A stretch of 64,000 nucleotides of DNA from Uranotaenia lowii (lineage: Eukaryota > Arthropoda > Insecta > Diptera > Culicidae). The notes under the pieces are model-generated. The model made no database searches. It had not been told where the DNA came from and saw only the letters and a list, made by a program, of their open reading frames with translations. The stretch lies in assembly GCF_029784155.1 (NCBI RefSeq), contig NC_073692.1, forward strand, positions 322,583,906-322,647,905, in the 5' to 3' direction. The position numbers were made by a program, and so were the translations under genes. Below, in pieces: positions 45,827-56,631 of the stretch (the stretch's first letter is position 1; every line of letters starts with the position of its first letter).

Positions 45827-47008
45827 TCACATTTTTAATTCTTTAATTGCTGAAACCACAGCGCTTGCATTGTATTCTTCTTCGTGAATCACTCGATCTT
45901 TCCCAATGTCACATAAAGAGCTGCAACCAGCCAGAGCCATGGCATTATCGAATTCATTTCTAAGAATTTCAAGTACATCCTCTATTCCCTTTTGACCATT
46001 CACCGCCAGACCCCATAGAATGGCACGTCCCAAAAACACCATATCGGCTCCATAGGCCAGAGCCTTGAAAATATCGGTTCCTTTCGATACACCTCCGTCG
46101 ACTATGATAGGTATTTGCCCACCGACAGCACGAACAATTTCCGGTAGAACTTCAATCTGAAAAATATGAGAAAAATATTGAAGCTACAGTTTTCAGACCA
46201 TCAAATGTATTAATCGTACCGTAGCAGAAATGGAATCAAGTTGACGTCCACCGTGATTGGAAACTAAAATGGCAGCCACTCCTGTTTCCACAGCTCTTAT
46301 TGCATCCTCTTTGGTTAGAACTCCTTTAACGATGACCGGAAGTTTTGTGATGCTCATCAACCATTCAACGTCCTTCCATGTGAGAGATTGATCAAAATCG
46401 TCCACAATCGCTATATCATCACCGTCAGTTATGACACCTTGTCGCTCAAAATCCCGAAAAACTTCATACCAAACATCGTTGGGGACGTTGTTTTCGGCAC
46501 GAACTTCACTTTTCATAATTCCCAGAACCGGACTATCTATAGTCAGAACCAAAGCAGTAAATCCATTACTCTCAGCCTGCCTCACAAGAGCTCGTGCAAT
46601 ATTCCGATTCCGATGAATGTAGGTTTGCATCCATCGAACTCCTTCCGGTGCTGCCTGAACCACCTCATCAATCGTACTGCTAGCCATGGAACTCATCACA
46701 TAGGGAATGCCAACCTTCGCAGCGGCTCTAGCAGTGGCCCTTTCGCCTTCTGGGTGGGCCAATTTTTGCAGTGCCGTGGGAGAAATTCCTACAGGCATTG
46801 GAAAATGTTCCCCCAAAAAGGTACGACTCATTCGCCGAAATTCGACATCCATCAACTGCCGGGGTCTTATCCGAATACGATCATAGCTGGACGAATTAAG
46901 CCGGTGAGTACGTTCTTCGCCTGCAGCGCCATCGAAATATCCGAACGAAACTGGGTCCATCACCTCGGCCGCCCTGCGGTAATAATCTTCTACGGTGGAG
47001 AGGCTCAT
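45827..47008 (-). CDS. FMN-dependent 2-hydroxyacid oxidase (glycolate oxidase/HAO family), paralog B
   Basis: Exons are 47008-46220 and 46156-45827, with a 63-bp GT-AG intron at the same codon as paralog A; 372 residues. Active-site features match A: FGYFDGAAGEE, WMQTYIHRNRN, LTIDSP, PVIVKG, SNHGGRQLD, and the FMN phosphate region up to VFLGRAILWGLAV. As in A, the family Arg that contacts substrate is Met (PVLGIMKSE). The C-terminus ends KELKM, with no clear peroxisomal signal. The frame stays open upstream to 47110 but begins there with TTG, and the first ATG is 47008, matching the start of A. Reaction by family: 2-hydroxyacid plus oxygen to 2-oxoacid plus peroxide. The substrate is unknown. 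Confidence 0.93.
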
Positions 47009-47121
47009 AATTAATCGATTAGTTGGAGCAAAAAAACAAACACGATCTCTTGGAGTTTCAAACGGTACCGGCTCGTGCAATGATTGGGAATCGAATGATG
47101 CTTGCCGCAAGAATCAAAACC

Positions 47122-47152
47122 TTCTGGTTAATATGGAACAATGCATATAAAA
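47122..47152 (-). promoter_or_regulatory. Likely core promoter of oxidase paralog B
   Basis: The minus strand has TTTTATATGC (47152-47143) about 20 bp before AACCAGAAGG, which aligns with the initiator region AATCAGTAGG of paralog A. Shared downstream sequence includes GGTTTTGATTCTTG and CATCATTCGATTCC, so the duplication included the transcription start. Confidence 0.45.
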
Positions 47153-47725
47153 TGAGGAAGATGTAAGGTATGTTGGCATGCAATTTGCTTTTTTGTTGCA
47201 TATATATTAAAATTTATGATGGCAGGATACTCTTTTGTTGGACCTGGACAAGTAACGATGACTGATGAACATATAATGAAATAGTTGTAAAGGTTCATCG
47301 AACGCGATTTCTCGAAATAAGATGTTATGCACTTATAGCGCTTAGGCTCCAAGGGCCTTAAATATGATCGAGTTCAGAAAAATCATACTACATTAGAAAA
47401 TCAAAAAGGATTGATGGATTTGGCTTATGATCATGAAATTCTATTGCAGAGTGAAAATAAAGTACCCGTACTTAATCAAAACTTCAACACCCTTAAACTT
47501 TTCTATATAAAATCAAATTGAATCAACCAAACAATAATAACATTCTTGGCTATCAGGTTGAACCAAAAAAAAAACATACGAAAAAATCTCAAAACACTTT
47601 CCGTAGACTTCCATACATTTTTTAAGTAATTTGAATATGCCATCAACGCTGCTCTTTACTATTACTATTCACAGGGTTTTTTTCACCAGCGCCAAGATTT
47701 TCACAACTGAGCCACTTCTTGAGTG
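47153..47725. other. No gene seen
   Basis: AT-rich intergenic DNA upstream of paralog B. The short ORFs are not convincing. Confidence 0.35.
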
Positions 47726-47728
47726 TAA

Positions 47729-48873
47729 AGGCGCCCGCACAATCCGAGATATTAACCAAACAGTAGCGCTACAAAGTGCTCCATACAAAAGTTTAGAGAA
47801 TTTGGGAAGCTTTTAGGAACACTTGCAAGACACGCCAACCGAAACACATTCGATTTTTTGCATTTTTCATAAATGAAATACGACTCTTGAATAAATCTAT
47901 AAAAAATTCAAGTCATTTTTTATCTTCTTCAAGTACAAAAAACAACTCAAACACTCATTTGATTCCAGAAAAAACCATCAAATTTGTTATTTTGGTTAAC
48001 AGAAAACAGAATAAAATTCCAGTTTTTTCAGCCAGACTTTTTTCCTTTTTAGAATGCTTTCCAAAACAGAACTTATGTAAATTTAGCTTAAATGTATCTC
48101 CAACATTTTTTTTGAATGAATGTTTTTGTGGAAATATCACTTTTTCATTCAAAAACTTTTAAAATACTTAGGTGTGTTTTCAATCGCAAGAAAAACACCA
48201 GTTTTTGAAACTCAATTTATCGCTTAGTAGCTACCAATATTTTTTCAAAAAGTATTTAAAACACTAGAAGAAGACCTAAAAATTGATTCTACTTACTTTT
48301 TAAGAGATCTCTGAAGTAAAAGCAGTAGTAAAATAAGTTTGAAATTCATCGAAAATTTACACCCTTTTGTTTACCTTTTTCCTAACTACAAAACGTCAAA
48401 CATTTACCTGGCATCGCGGATAGCACGGCAGACGTCGCGTCGCGTCAGCTGTCAACGCTGTCGTTGAGTGCTAAAACGCTGACGCGAAGCACTGGGAATT
48501 TTTTGCAGCACAATACAGCGTCCACTGACAAGGCTTTCCAGAATATTTGAAACAAAACACGGGGTGCCTAACATTACAAAACACAGAAAAATGACGATAA
48601 TTTTATTTTTGAGTATATTTGTGTCAAACTTTGACAAAACAGTATAAAAAAGGAATATCCAAAACCCTGCTGACGCGCTGGAATTTTGATTTATTTCAAA
48701 ACAAAAACGTCAACGCTGGAGAACGTTACTGTTTAGAACAAGTTCAGCGTTTTAGTACAATGCTGTCACTGACGCGACGCACCATTGTGGTGTGGTGGCT
48801 TAAACGGGAAACGGTATCCTCAAAATGAAACGTCAACGCGACGCGACGTCCGACGGGCTATTGTGCGGGCGCT
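47729..48873. mobile_element. MITE-like element with CGCCCGCACAAT ends
   Basis: The left end AGGCGCCCGCACAATCC follows TAA (47726-47728). The right end GGCTATTGTGCGGGCGCT is followed by TTAA. Ends of this type with 3-bp TWA duplications suggest PIF/Harbinger, but this is not firm. Internal GACGCGACGC blocks are inverted between 48425-48490 and 48765-48860. The inner pair might itself be a separate insertion with a damaged left end. A related partial copy is at 33766. Confidence 0.6.
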
Positions 48874-48877
48874 TTAA

Positions 48878-49511
48878 CTTTTCGCTTTTGGGGCTTTAGA
48901 CACAATAATTCTCACCTGCAAAACGCACAAATCTATTCTTAAAGGAACATCCCATGTAATCCATCTTGTAGGAAAAATTCTAAGCTTTGTGGTACCGGAG
49001 ATGACTGAAACGTGGCTCTAATAGGGTTTAGAACGAAATTTACAGAAAATGCCAGCGAACAGAGTTGGAGGCATTCGCAACTGCCTGAAAGAATGTATTG
49101 AGGTTGTGGGAGGGAATTTCAAGTCAAGCTTGAATAAAATTGAAATTTAATAGAGCTTCACACCTTTCTCAAATCTATCATATGTGACAATGCGCGTTGC
49201 GACATGCTTCCTTGTTAAAGTCTTTTCATCCTACATATGAATGAAAACGGTTCTGGATGGAGCAAAAATATACATCATGTAGGGTGATTTGCCAATCGTT
49301 GCACAGCTAAGCACATGATTTTGGTGTTTATGCTGTATTTTAGTCATTTCAACCAAATTCACTCGATTTTTTTTGTCGATGCACTCATACAGGATTGGTC
49401 AACAAGATCTAAAAGTTCAAGTGTTTGAAAAAAGTGACATAAAAATTTAAAAAATCATTTAAAACAGCTTGTCAGTGCCCAATAGTTGCACAGGTAAATT
49501 TTGTGTCGTGC
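48878..49511. other. Intergenic DNA before the intact LINE
   Basis: Apart from the possible transposase tail at 49037-49150, nothing is recognised. Related short sequence CCAATAGTTGCACA (about 49480) and CCAATTGTTGCACA (about 52960) lie on either side of the LINE. Confidence 0.4.
49037..49150 (+). pseudogene. Possible C-terminal end of a mariner/Tc1-type transposase
   Basis: The open frame reads NLQKMPANRVGGIRNCLKEC, then IEVVGGNFKSS, to a TAA at 49148. The spacing of arginine/leucine-cysteine and GGNF resembles the final helix of mariner-family transposases (RNRL, C, EGGHF). It is only 37 codons and no catalytic part is next to it, so the call is tentative. Confidence 0.35.
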
Positions 49512-49522
49512 ATAATGTTGTC

Positions 49523-52500
49523 TGGTAAACGGTGGATAATGTGCAACACGAGACCCCATAGTGGTCATATCACCTCTTATTCACAACTCCTATCTCTACC
49601 TCCCCGCGGTGCCGGCTGGGGTGCGAGTAACCTAAGCGGAGATCGGGTACCCAACCCCGGTGGATGCTTTGGTCGCATGCAGACTGAGAAGGTGGCCGCA
49701 CGCGTCTGTTCCCCAGGTCAGGGGCGGCGTGCAACAACAACCGAGCGTCTGTTCTCCAGGTCAGGGGCGGCTCAAACAGCGTCTGTCTTGCAGCAAGCGG
49801 CTGAATTTATGAAATGCAGCTCCCGCCAGCTAAGTCCAAGATGGCAGCCCCATCGCGGGATAGGGACTTTAGGCTAACAACCTACTGCTCCTGATACCTT
49901 ATATTGTTACAGAAACTGAGAGAAGAAATAACCGAATTGGAACTTTGGCAACGACTTTTAGCATGAAAACTCGGACTAGAATTGGAACTTGGAATGTTTT
50001 GACCCTTGCCCAGCCAGGAAAGCTGGCTCAACTTGCTAGAGAAGCTAGCCGCCTCAAGCTAGAGATATTGGGACTGAGCGAAGTCCGTTGGCCTAACACT
50101 GGAGAACACAAGACACAGTCCGGGCAAGTACTGCTTTACTCTGGCATACGAGGAGAACATGCTACTCGGGAACGAGGAGTTGGTTTCCTGTTAAGCCCGC
50201 AGGCCCATGCGGCCCTCATAAGATGGGAACCGATAAACGAAAGAATAATCGTAGCCAGATTCAGAACACGGGTTAGAAACCTTACAATGGTCCAGTGTTA
50301 TGCGCCAACTGACGTTGCCGATTTGCAGGAGAAAGAGCAGTTTTACAGTCAATTGAACAGCGTGGTTGAGAGAATTCCGAAGGGTGACATTCAAATCCAC
50401 TTAGGCGACTTCAACGCAAAGATTGGCTCCGATAATCAGGACTTTGAGCGCATCATGGGGCGCCATGGTCTAGGACAGATGAGCGAAAACGGAGAGCTGT
50501 TTGTAGAATTTTGTGGCAACAACAACATGGTGATCGGTGGATCGCTCTTCCCCCATCGACCAGCACATAAGGTCACTTGGGTATCCCGAGATGGCCGAAC
50601 AGAAAATCAAATTGACCACATCTGCATCAGTCGAAAATGGAGAAGGAGCCTTCTTGATGTCCGCAACAAACGAAGCGCAGACATTGCATCCGACCATCAC
50701 CTCGTCCTTGGCGAGATACGACTGAGGGTTGCGCGTGTCCAACGGCGCGAGGAGAAAGTCGGGTGTCGATACGACGTCCGCCGGTTGGAGAATCCAGAGG
50801 TGAAAAGGGCATACGTTGAACAGCTAGAATCCCGAGCCTCGGAACTGCCGACAGACGGAACAGTCGAAGAACAGTGGTGTGGAATCAAGAATGCCTTTAT
50901 CACGACGAGCCATGGTACTCTCGGTAAAGTTTGTGGAAGACGAAGTGAATGGATGTCGGATGAAACCTGGAGGATGATCGATGATCGGAGAAAGGCGAAA
51001 GTCGGAATTGAGCAGGCATGTACCGGGTCAGCCAAAGCAGCCGCCCGCTTACGATATGCGGAGCTGGAAAAGGCAGTTAAACGAGCTTGTAGACGAGACA
51101 AGAGAGCCTGGACAAACTCCCTAGCCGAAGAGGGAGAAAGAACCGCCGCCATTGGAGATATCCGATTATTATATGATATTTCTCGCCGCCTTAGTGGTGC
51201 AAGGACTAATGCAAGAATGCCGCTGAAAAACCGAGCAGGTCAGCTGCTGACAGATCGAACAGATCAGCTCAAGCGTTGGACTGAGCATTTTGATCAACTT
51301 TTCCGAGTTACAAATAGCAATGGCCAACAGAACCCGCAGCTCGAGGCGCCCACAGTAAGTCGCATTAATGGCGTCAACTCGGAAGCGCCCACGCTGGCTG
51401 AAATAGAAGCGGCAATCAAGGACATGAAATCCAACAAAGCGCCTGGAATCGATTGCATTCCTGCTGAAATGCTCAAAGCCGACCCTGCCTTGTCAGCACA
51501 AATGTTGCACCGTCTTTTCGCTGACATTTGGGATACTGCAACATTCCCGGCCGACTGGATGCAGGGTATCCTCGTAAAGGTCCCGAAGAAAGGAGACCTG
51601 ACAGAGTGCGGTAACTGGCGAGGCATAACGTTGATCTGTACAACCCTCAAAGTACTCTGCAAAGTGATCCTGAACAGGATCCAGGAGAAAATCGACGCTA
51701 CACTCCGACGGCAACAAGCTGGATTCCGATCCGGACGATCATGTGTGGACCACATCACAACGCTACGAATAATACTGGAACAAATCAACGAATTCCAGGA
51801 CTCTCTTCTGCTGGTGTTCGTTGATTTCGAAAAAGCATTTGACCGACTGAACCACGAAAACATCTGGGCTGCTCTTAGACGACGAGGGGTCCCAGAGAAA
51901 CTAGTCCATCTCATCGAAGCACAGTACGAGGCATTTTCGTGCAAGGTCTTACACGACGGTGTCTTGTCCGAACCAATCCCGGTAACTGCTGGAGTGAGAC
52001 AAGGATGTATTTTGTCACCGCTGCTTTTTCTCATCGTAATGGATGAGATCTTGACTGGATCGATTGACTGTAGACCAAACCGAGGATTGCCGTGGAATCC
52101 TTCAACCATGGAGCAACTGAACGACCTTGACCTGGCAGACGATATTGTTTTGCTCGCCCAAACACAACAAGACATGCAGAGCAAACTCGACGACCTCACC
52201 GAAAGCTCCAAGGCAGCAGGTCTCAAAATCAATGTCGGAAAGACCAAGTCGATGGAAATCAATACAGAAAATCGTTCCAATTTCGTGGTAGCTGGACAAC
52301 AGGTTGAGACAGTGGAGTGCTTCCAGTATCTTGGTAGCCAGATTACGCCTGATGGTGGTACCAAGAAGGACATCGAAACCCGGATCAGAAAAGCCCGATT
52401 TGCGTTTGCGAGTCTCCGAAACATCTGGCGGTCACGCCAGATCTCTCTACGAACTAAGATCCGAATCTTCAACTCAAACGTCAAATCCGTATTGCTGTAC

Positions 52501-52936
52501 GGGTGTGAGACTTGGTGCACATATGCGGTGACGACGCGAAAACTGCAAGTTTTTGTGAATCGGTGCCTGCGGAACATCATCCGCGCTTGGTGGCCTGGCA
52601 ACTGGATCTCAAACGTTGAACTTCATCGCCGGTGTCATCAAAAGGCGCTAGAAATCGAGATTCGGGAACGTAAGTGGAGATGGATTGGGCACACGCTGCG
52701 AAGAGATGAAAACGAGATTTGCAGAGAGGCGCTTGACTGGAATCCAGATGGGCATCGAAGAAGAGGCAGGCCCAAAAGCTCGTGGCGGCGAGGTCTAGCC
52801 GCTGAAATCCGCACAGGTGACGAGAACCTTGGCTGGCAGCAAGTGAAGACGCTGGCTCCGGATCGCCAGCAGTGGAGATCTTTTATCTCAGCCCTATGCG
52901 CCGGTCAATCGGCGCTGGACCCTTAGGTAGGTAGGT
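49523..52936 (+). mobile_element. Full-length LINE, intact, 11-bp target duplication
   Basis: It is flanked by identical ATAATGTTGTC (49512-49522 and 52937-52947). The 5' UTR of about 420 bp is GC-rich, with a repeated AGGTCAGGGGCGGC and CGTCTGTTCYCCAGG. One long ORF follows. The 3' UTR is almost absent: the stop is followed by (AGGT)n and the duplication. A single APE-RT ORF and a short tandem repeat tail fit RTE-like LINEs, though the clade is not certain. The second copy at 23191-25928 ends in (AAGT)n. Confidence 0.92.
49945..52926 (+). CDS. LINE endonuclease-reverse transcriptase, 993 aa, intact
   Basis: The N-terminal AP-type endonuclease has Asn17 (IGTWN), Glu46 (LGLSEVRW), VQCYAPT, HLGDFNAKIG (about residue 155), IDHICISRKW and SDHHLVLGE (about 245). 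The reverse transcriptase has KVPKKGDLTECGNWRGITL, AGFRSGRSCVDHITTLR (about 591), motif A VFVDFEKAFDRLNHEN (about 625), motif B TAGVRQGCILSPLLF (about 682) and motif C LADDIVLLAQ (about 729), where Leu replaces the usual Tyr. The C-terminal part has a WRWIGHTLRRDENE and HRRRGRPKSSWRRGL tail shared by many insect LINEs. It nicks DNA and copies its RNA at the nick. No stop or shift was found. The ATG lies 30 nt after an upstream acceptor-like TTACAG; a further in-frame Met is at residue 7. Confidence 0.93.
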   Translation: MATTFSMKTRTRIGTWNVLTLAQPGKLAQLAREASRLKLEILGLSEVRWPNTGEHKTQSGQVLLYSGIRGEHATRERGVGFLLSPQAHAALIRWEPINERIIVARFRTRVRNLTMVQCYAPTDVADLQEKEQFYSQLNSVVERIPKGDIQIHLGDFNAKIGSDNQDFERIMGRHGLGQMSENGELFVEFCGNNNMVIGGSLFPHRPAHKVTWVSRDGRTENQIDHICISRKWRRSLLDVRNKRSADIASDHHLVLGEIRLRVARVQRREEKVGCRYDVRRLENPEVKRAYVEQLESRASELPTDGTVEEQWCGIKNAFITTSHGTLGKVCGRRSEWMSDETWRMIDDRRKAKVGIEQACTGSAKAAARLRYAELEKAVKRACRRDKRAWTNSLAEEGERTAAIGDIRLLYDISRRLSGARTNARMPLKNRAGQLLTDRTDQLKRWTEHFDQLFRVTNSNGQQNPQLEAPTVSRINGVNSEAPTLAEIEAAIKDMKSNKAPGIDCIPAEMLKADPALSAQMLHRLFADIWDTATFPADWMQGILVKVPKKGDLTECGNWRGITLICTTLKVLCKVILNRIQEKIDATLRRQQAGFRSGRSCVDHITTLRIILEQINEFQDSLLLVFVDFEKAFDRLNHENIWAALRRRGVPEKLVHLIEAQYEAFSCKVLHDGVLSEPIPVTAGVRQGCILSPLLFLIVMDEILTGSIDCRPNRGLPWNPSTMEQLNDLDLADDIVLLAQTQQDMQSKLDDLTESSKAAGLKINVGKTKSMEINTENRSNFVVAGQQVETVECFQYLGSQITPDGGTKKDIETRIRKARFAFASLRNIWRSRQISLRTKIRIFNSNVKSVLLYGCETWCTYAVTTRKLQVFVNRCLRNIIRAWWPGNWISNVELHRRCHQKALEIEIRERKWRWIGHTLRRDENEICREALDWNPDGHRRRGRPKSSWRRGLAAEIRTGDENLGWQQVKTLAPDRQQWRSFISALCAGQSALDP

Positions 52937-52947
52937 ATAATGTTGTC

Positions 52948-55535
52948 CGATTTTTTTCCAATTGTTGCACATTTTAAAAATCAGTCACCATGAGGTCGAA
53001 TAGGCTGATTTTTGTTACGGAAGCTTATTATGTGAATTTCTAGTTCAAATGCAATCAAATTTTTAGACTGCCCCTTATGAGGGGGGGGGGAGGGGTCTTC
53101 CATATGAACCGTCCAATGCACTTTCCAATTCCAATTCGGCCCAAAAAAAAACTCAAAGCCGCCGGTTTGAGTGTCTGGAATAGCATTTATCACACGTGAA
53201 GTTTTCTCAGAAACTCAAATCCACCTCTTAATTAACCTTCAGCCATTTGAGTGGAGTGTTTAACCTTATTTGCCCAGTGTTGAACCTTTTTCTTTATATG
53301 TCCTACCAACAGATATTTCTTTGAAGCACACAAGTCGCGAAAAATAGATATATTTTTACATTAACCACCCCGTTGTCCGACCGCTGGCCGACCACCAACA
53401 AGTCCGAGAGGGTATAAATATTTGATTCATTTCGCGTGTTGTGTTGCGAAATGCAAGCAGGGTTTGGGGTGGGTGTTTTGTACATCCAAATGGGAGATGA
53501 GGTTTTCAATTGAACGAAATATCATGGACAGCGATGTTATGAAGAAATCAAATATTTAAGATGAAATTCAACTTTACAAAAAAGGTAACACTACTGGATA
53601 CAGCAAGTGCATCTTTCTCATACTTCCTAAGAATTGTTAAAACAAATACCGATCAACAGGAGTTTGAACGATAACTCAACAATGGAGAAATTGTCAACAA
53701 GCAAACTTGAGCTTCTTCGGTAATACATATGTGCTTTCTAGAATACATGTTTGTAAATATAAATGTATTACTTACTGATTCAAAGAATAACACTTTTCTT
53801 ATCGATAAAAACTACACAAGAAAAAAAAAGTTCAACTCATTCCTGTTGTGAATGAAATCATTTCATGTCATTTTTACTGAAATCCAAAAATGATGCCTAT
53901 ATGACCGGACATAACGAATTACTTGATCAACGTGATCATCAATCTCAAAAAGCTTAAACAAATGATTATAATATAAACGCTAAAACAAGTCTTGATGATC
54001 CAGGTTTTTTATTCTGTATAACCTATGAAGCTTTTCATAACAGTTTTTGATTAACTAAAAGGAATCTCTTGTATTTAGCCACTTTTTTCCGAATAAAAAA
54101 AAATCCTTTTTAGGACATTATTACATTTATCATACTCTAAAGGCCAAGCTTTGCGCAGTGGGGAAAAACTATTGGGTGGGAAAAACTATTCTAACTTCCT
54201 AGAATTCTTTAGAAAATGTTTAATTTCTCTCAAATTTGGGTGGCTAATAGTGATTTTTGGAATATAGGATGAATAGGACTTAGAAAAAAAAAGTTGTTGT
54301 TTCGATTGAAGTTTTTTAAACATATCTGTGTTATTCGCGACTTCATAGCAACAATGCAGTTGACGGACAATCATTGAAAAATTCATTCAGTAGAGCTGAT
54401 TTTTTTACTATTTTTACTCTTTTGCTCGAACTCACGAACATCGACTATGCAGGCAAGTGTTCGCCAAATAAGCTATATCACAAGCCAGGGCCGTAGGATG
54501 AACTGACTCAAGAAGGGGGGGGGGGGGGGGGGGGGGGTTGGTGACTGATTTTTATCTATGATTTTTTGGCCAAGAATGCACGAACACAGAAAAAAATAAA
54601 ACAAATTATATGTAATTGTAACTTTGTAACTATATGGTTATTCATTTTTAAGTACTTTGACATTAGAAGTTTTCGTCAAAAAAAGAAAATAGGAAGAGAA
54701 AAGGAGAGCTTGCATTTTTTTTTACAAAATCCGAGAAATTTATCCAAAAAATACGGGTATGATTATTAGAGATCGCGACCCCCTTCCAGCGGGAAGGGAT
54801 GGAAAATACAGGAGGGTTCTCTTACCAGTTTTATGGTATAAATCGAGATCATATCAAGCAAAAGGGACCACATTTTATAAGTTAGGTTGTTTGCGTACGA
54901 ATAATTTAAGACCCTTTTTTCAGGTCGGAATCGGGAAGAAAGAGGCAGTTTTTATCATATTTAATTTGACATAACTCGACAACTCTTATCAAATAAATAG
55001 AGCCAAATGTGCATGTGACGTTTTTTAGAAACTTGAAATATGTATTTCTATGGTATAGTTCGTGAGCCGCTCTGGCAAAGCAAGGGGGAAATGGTGGGGA
55101 ATGTACATTAATTCAATAATTAATTAACTTATGACTTTTATAAAAACAAAACCCTTGTAAGGTAAGAAGGATTAAAATTATCAGATCTTGAACACAAAAC
55201 TGTTGATCAAGATTCAGAAAATTATTTTAAGTCTTCTTTTTATTGCAATTCGAAACTTTAGCTGCAGCTCCCAGTTTCTAGCGGATACTTTTGAATAATG
55301 TTGTAATTTGATTAAAACTAATGCCAAAATAAAATTTTTCAATTTGCTTTGAAATTTGATTTTTTTAAGATGTAGCAAACACACCGGGTCAGCTAGTGAT
55401 GAAATAACTGGAGAGTTTTTATGCACGTTAATGTTAAAAGTCGATACCATTTTCAATTGCAGTCATCAAGCATGGAAAAAATCGCATCGAAGAACGTTCA
55501 ATTGGCCATCCGTGGTGAATTTGTTCGATTCAAAC
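52948..55535. other. Intergenic; homopolymers and one dispersed repeat copy
   Basis: No gene. It includes G-rich GAGGGGGGGGGGAGGGG near 53080, a 23-bp G run at 54515-54537, and a third copy of the 32917-type repeat at 54303-54399 (CGACTTCATAGCAACAATGC). A patch at about 53380-53480 (CCGTTGTCCGACCGCTGGCC) is GC-richer but unassigned. Confidence 0.45.
54515..54537 (+). repeat. Poly-G homopolymer, 23 bp
   Basis: An unbroken G run after ACTCAAGAA; the length may be unreliable in the assembly. Confidence 0.9.
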
Positions 55536-56039
55536 TGCCAAGGAAAAAATTCACACACCAGAATGAACACTAACGATTGCAATGCCGAATGAATGAACTT
55601 TTAATAGGTTCGGGTGAATGAACCGATGGCCGAAACATTCGCCACAGTTAACTGGATCGATTTTTATTTTCACCACGACGTTCGTTGGATGAATAGATTC
55701 GCAAATGATTGTCGAAACACAATCGCCAAACGATTGCACGATTGCATTCGCGAATGTTTCTGTAACCGGTAAATGGATGCGCCATCAGGTGCTTGTTTTT
55801 CGGCTAATTTTGTGCGTGTTAAAGCCCCCGCGCTCGCTGACGGTTTGTTTTCTCATGATGTTAATTCAATTTATGTTGGATTAAGAACATTCAGCATATA
55901 GTTAATGAAAATGTGGACTTTTGGACATTGCGGGAATAACTAAACGGACAAAGGGGGGGTTTGAAAATGTCCACTCTTGTTCATGAAGCGTAGTGGTTCG
56001 GTCTATGTCCACTAGAACATTTTTTTGTTAAATTTTAAT

Positions 56040-56520
56040 TTCAAATTTCTAAATCTAAATTCGAAATTCTAATTTCGGAATCATAAATTCTTAGTTCTTA
56101 ATTCTTAAATCTTATTTCTAAATTCTTAATTCTAAATTCTTAGTTCTAAATTCTAAATTCTTAATTCTTAATTCAAAATTCAAAACTCTGAACTCTAAAT
56201 TCTAAATTCTGAATTCAAAATTCAAAATTCTACATTCTAAATTCTAAATCCTGAATTCTTAATTCTTAATTGTAAATTCTAAATTCTTAGTTCTGAATTC
56301 TTAATTTTGAGTTCTTAATTCTTGGTTCTTAATTCTTATTTCTGAATTCTTAATGCTTAATTTCTAATTCTGATTTTTGAAAGCTTAAATCTTAAATCTT
56401 TATACTAAATTCAAAATTTAAAACTAAAAATTCTTTATTCTATGTTCTTATTTCTCCACTATAGGTTCTTCATTCGAAGCTGTCTATTCTAAATTCTTCC
56501 TGTATTTAGAATCAAGAATT
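56040..56520 (+). repeat. Degenerate TTCTAAA/TTCTTAA array (left inner)
   Basis: Irregular 7-bp units such as AATTCTTAATTCTAAATTCT, more diverged than the right-hand arrays and in inverse orientation to them. Confidence 0.8.
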
Positions 56521-56631
56521 AAGATTTAAGAATTTTGAATAGAAATTTAGAAATATGAAATGAAAATATTTCTATAAGAAGTTCAAATTAAAATCTTAAA
56601 ATAAAAATGTTTGATTTGAATTAGGATTTAG

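Noticed and set aside
47009..47110. N-terminal extension of oxidase B (residues before MSLSTVEDYY)
   Set aside because: It starts with TTG, has no counterpart in paralog A and lies in the likely 5' UTR.
51294..52601. 435-codon minus ORF inside the LINE
   Set aside because: It is antisense to the intact endonuclease-RT frame, has no recognisable domain, and mirrors the strong sense codon pattern.
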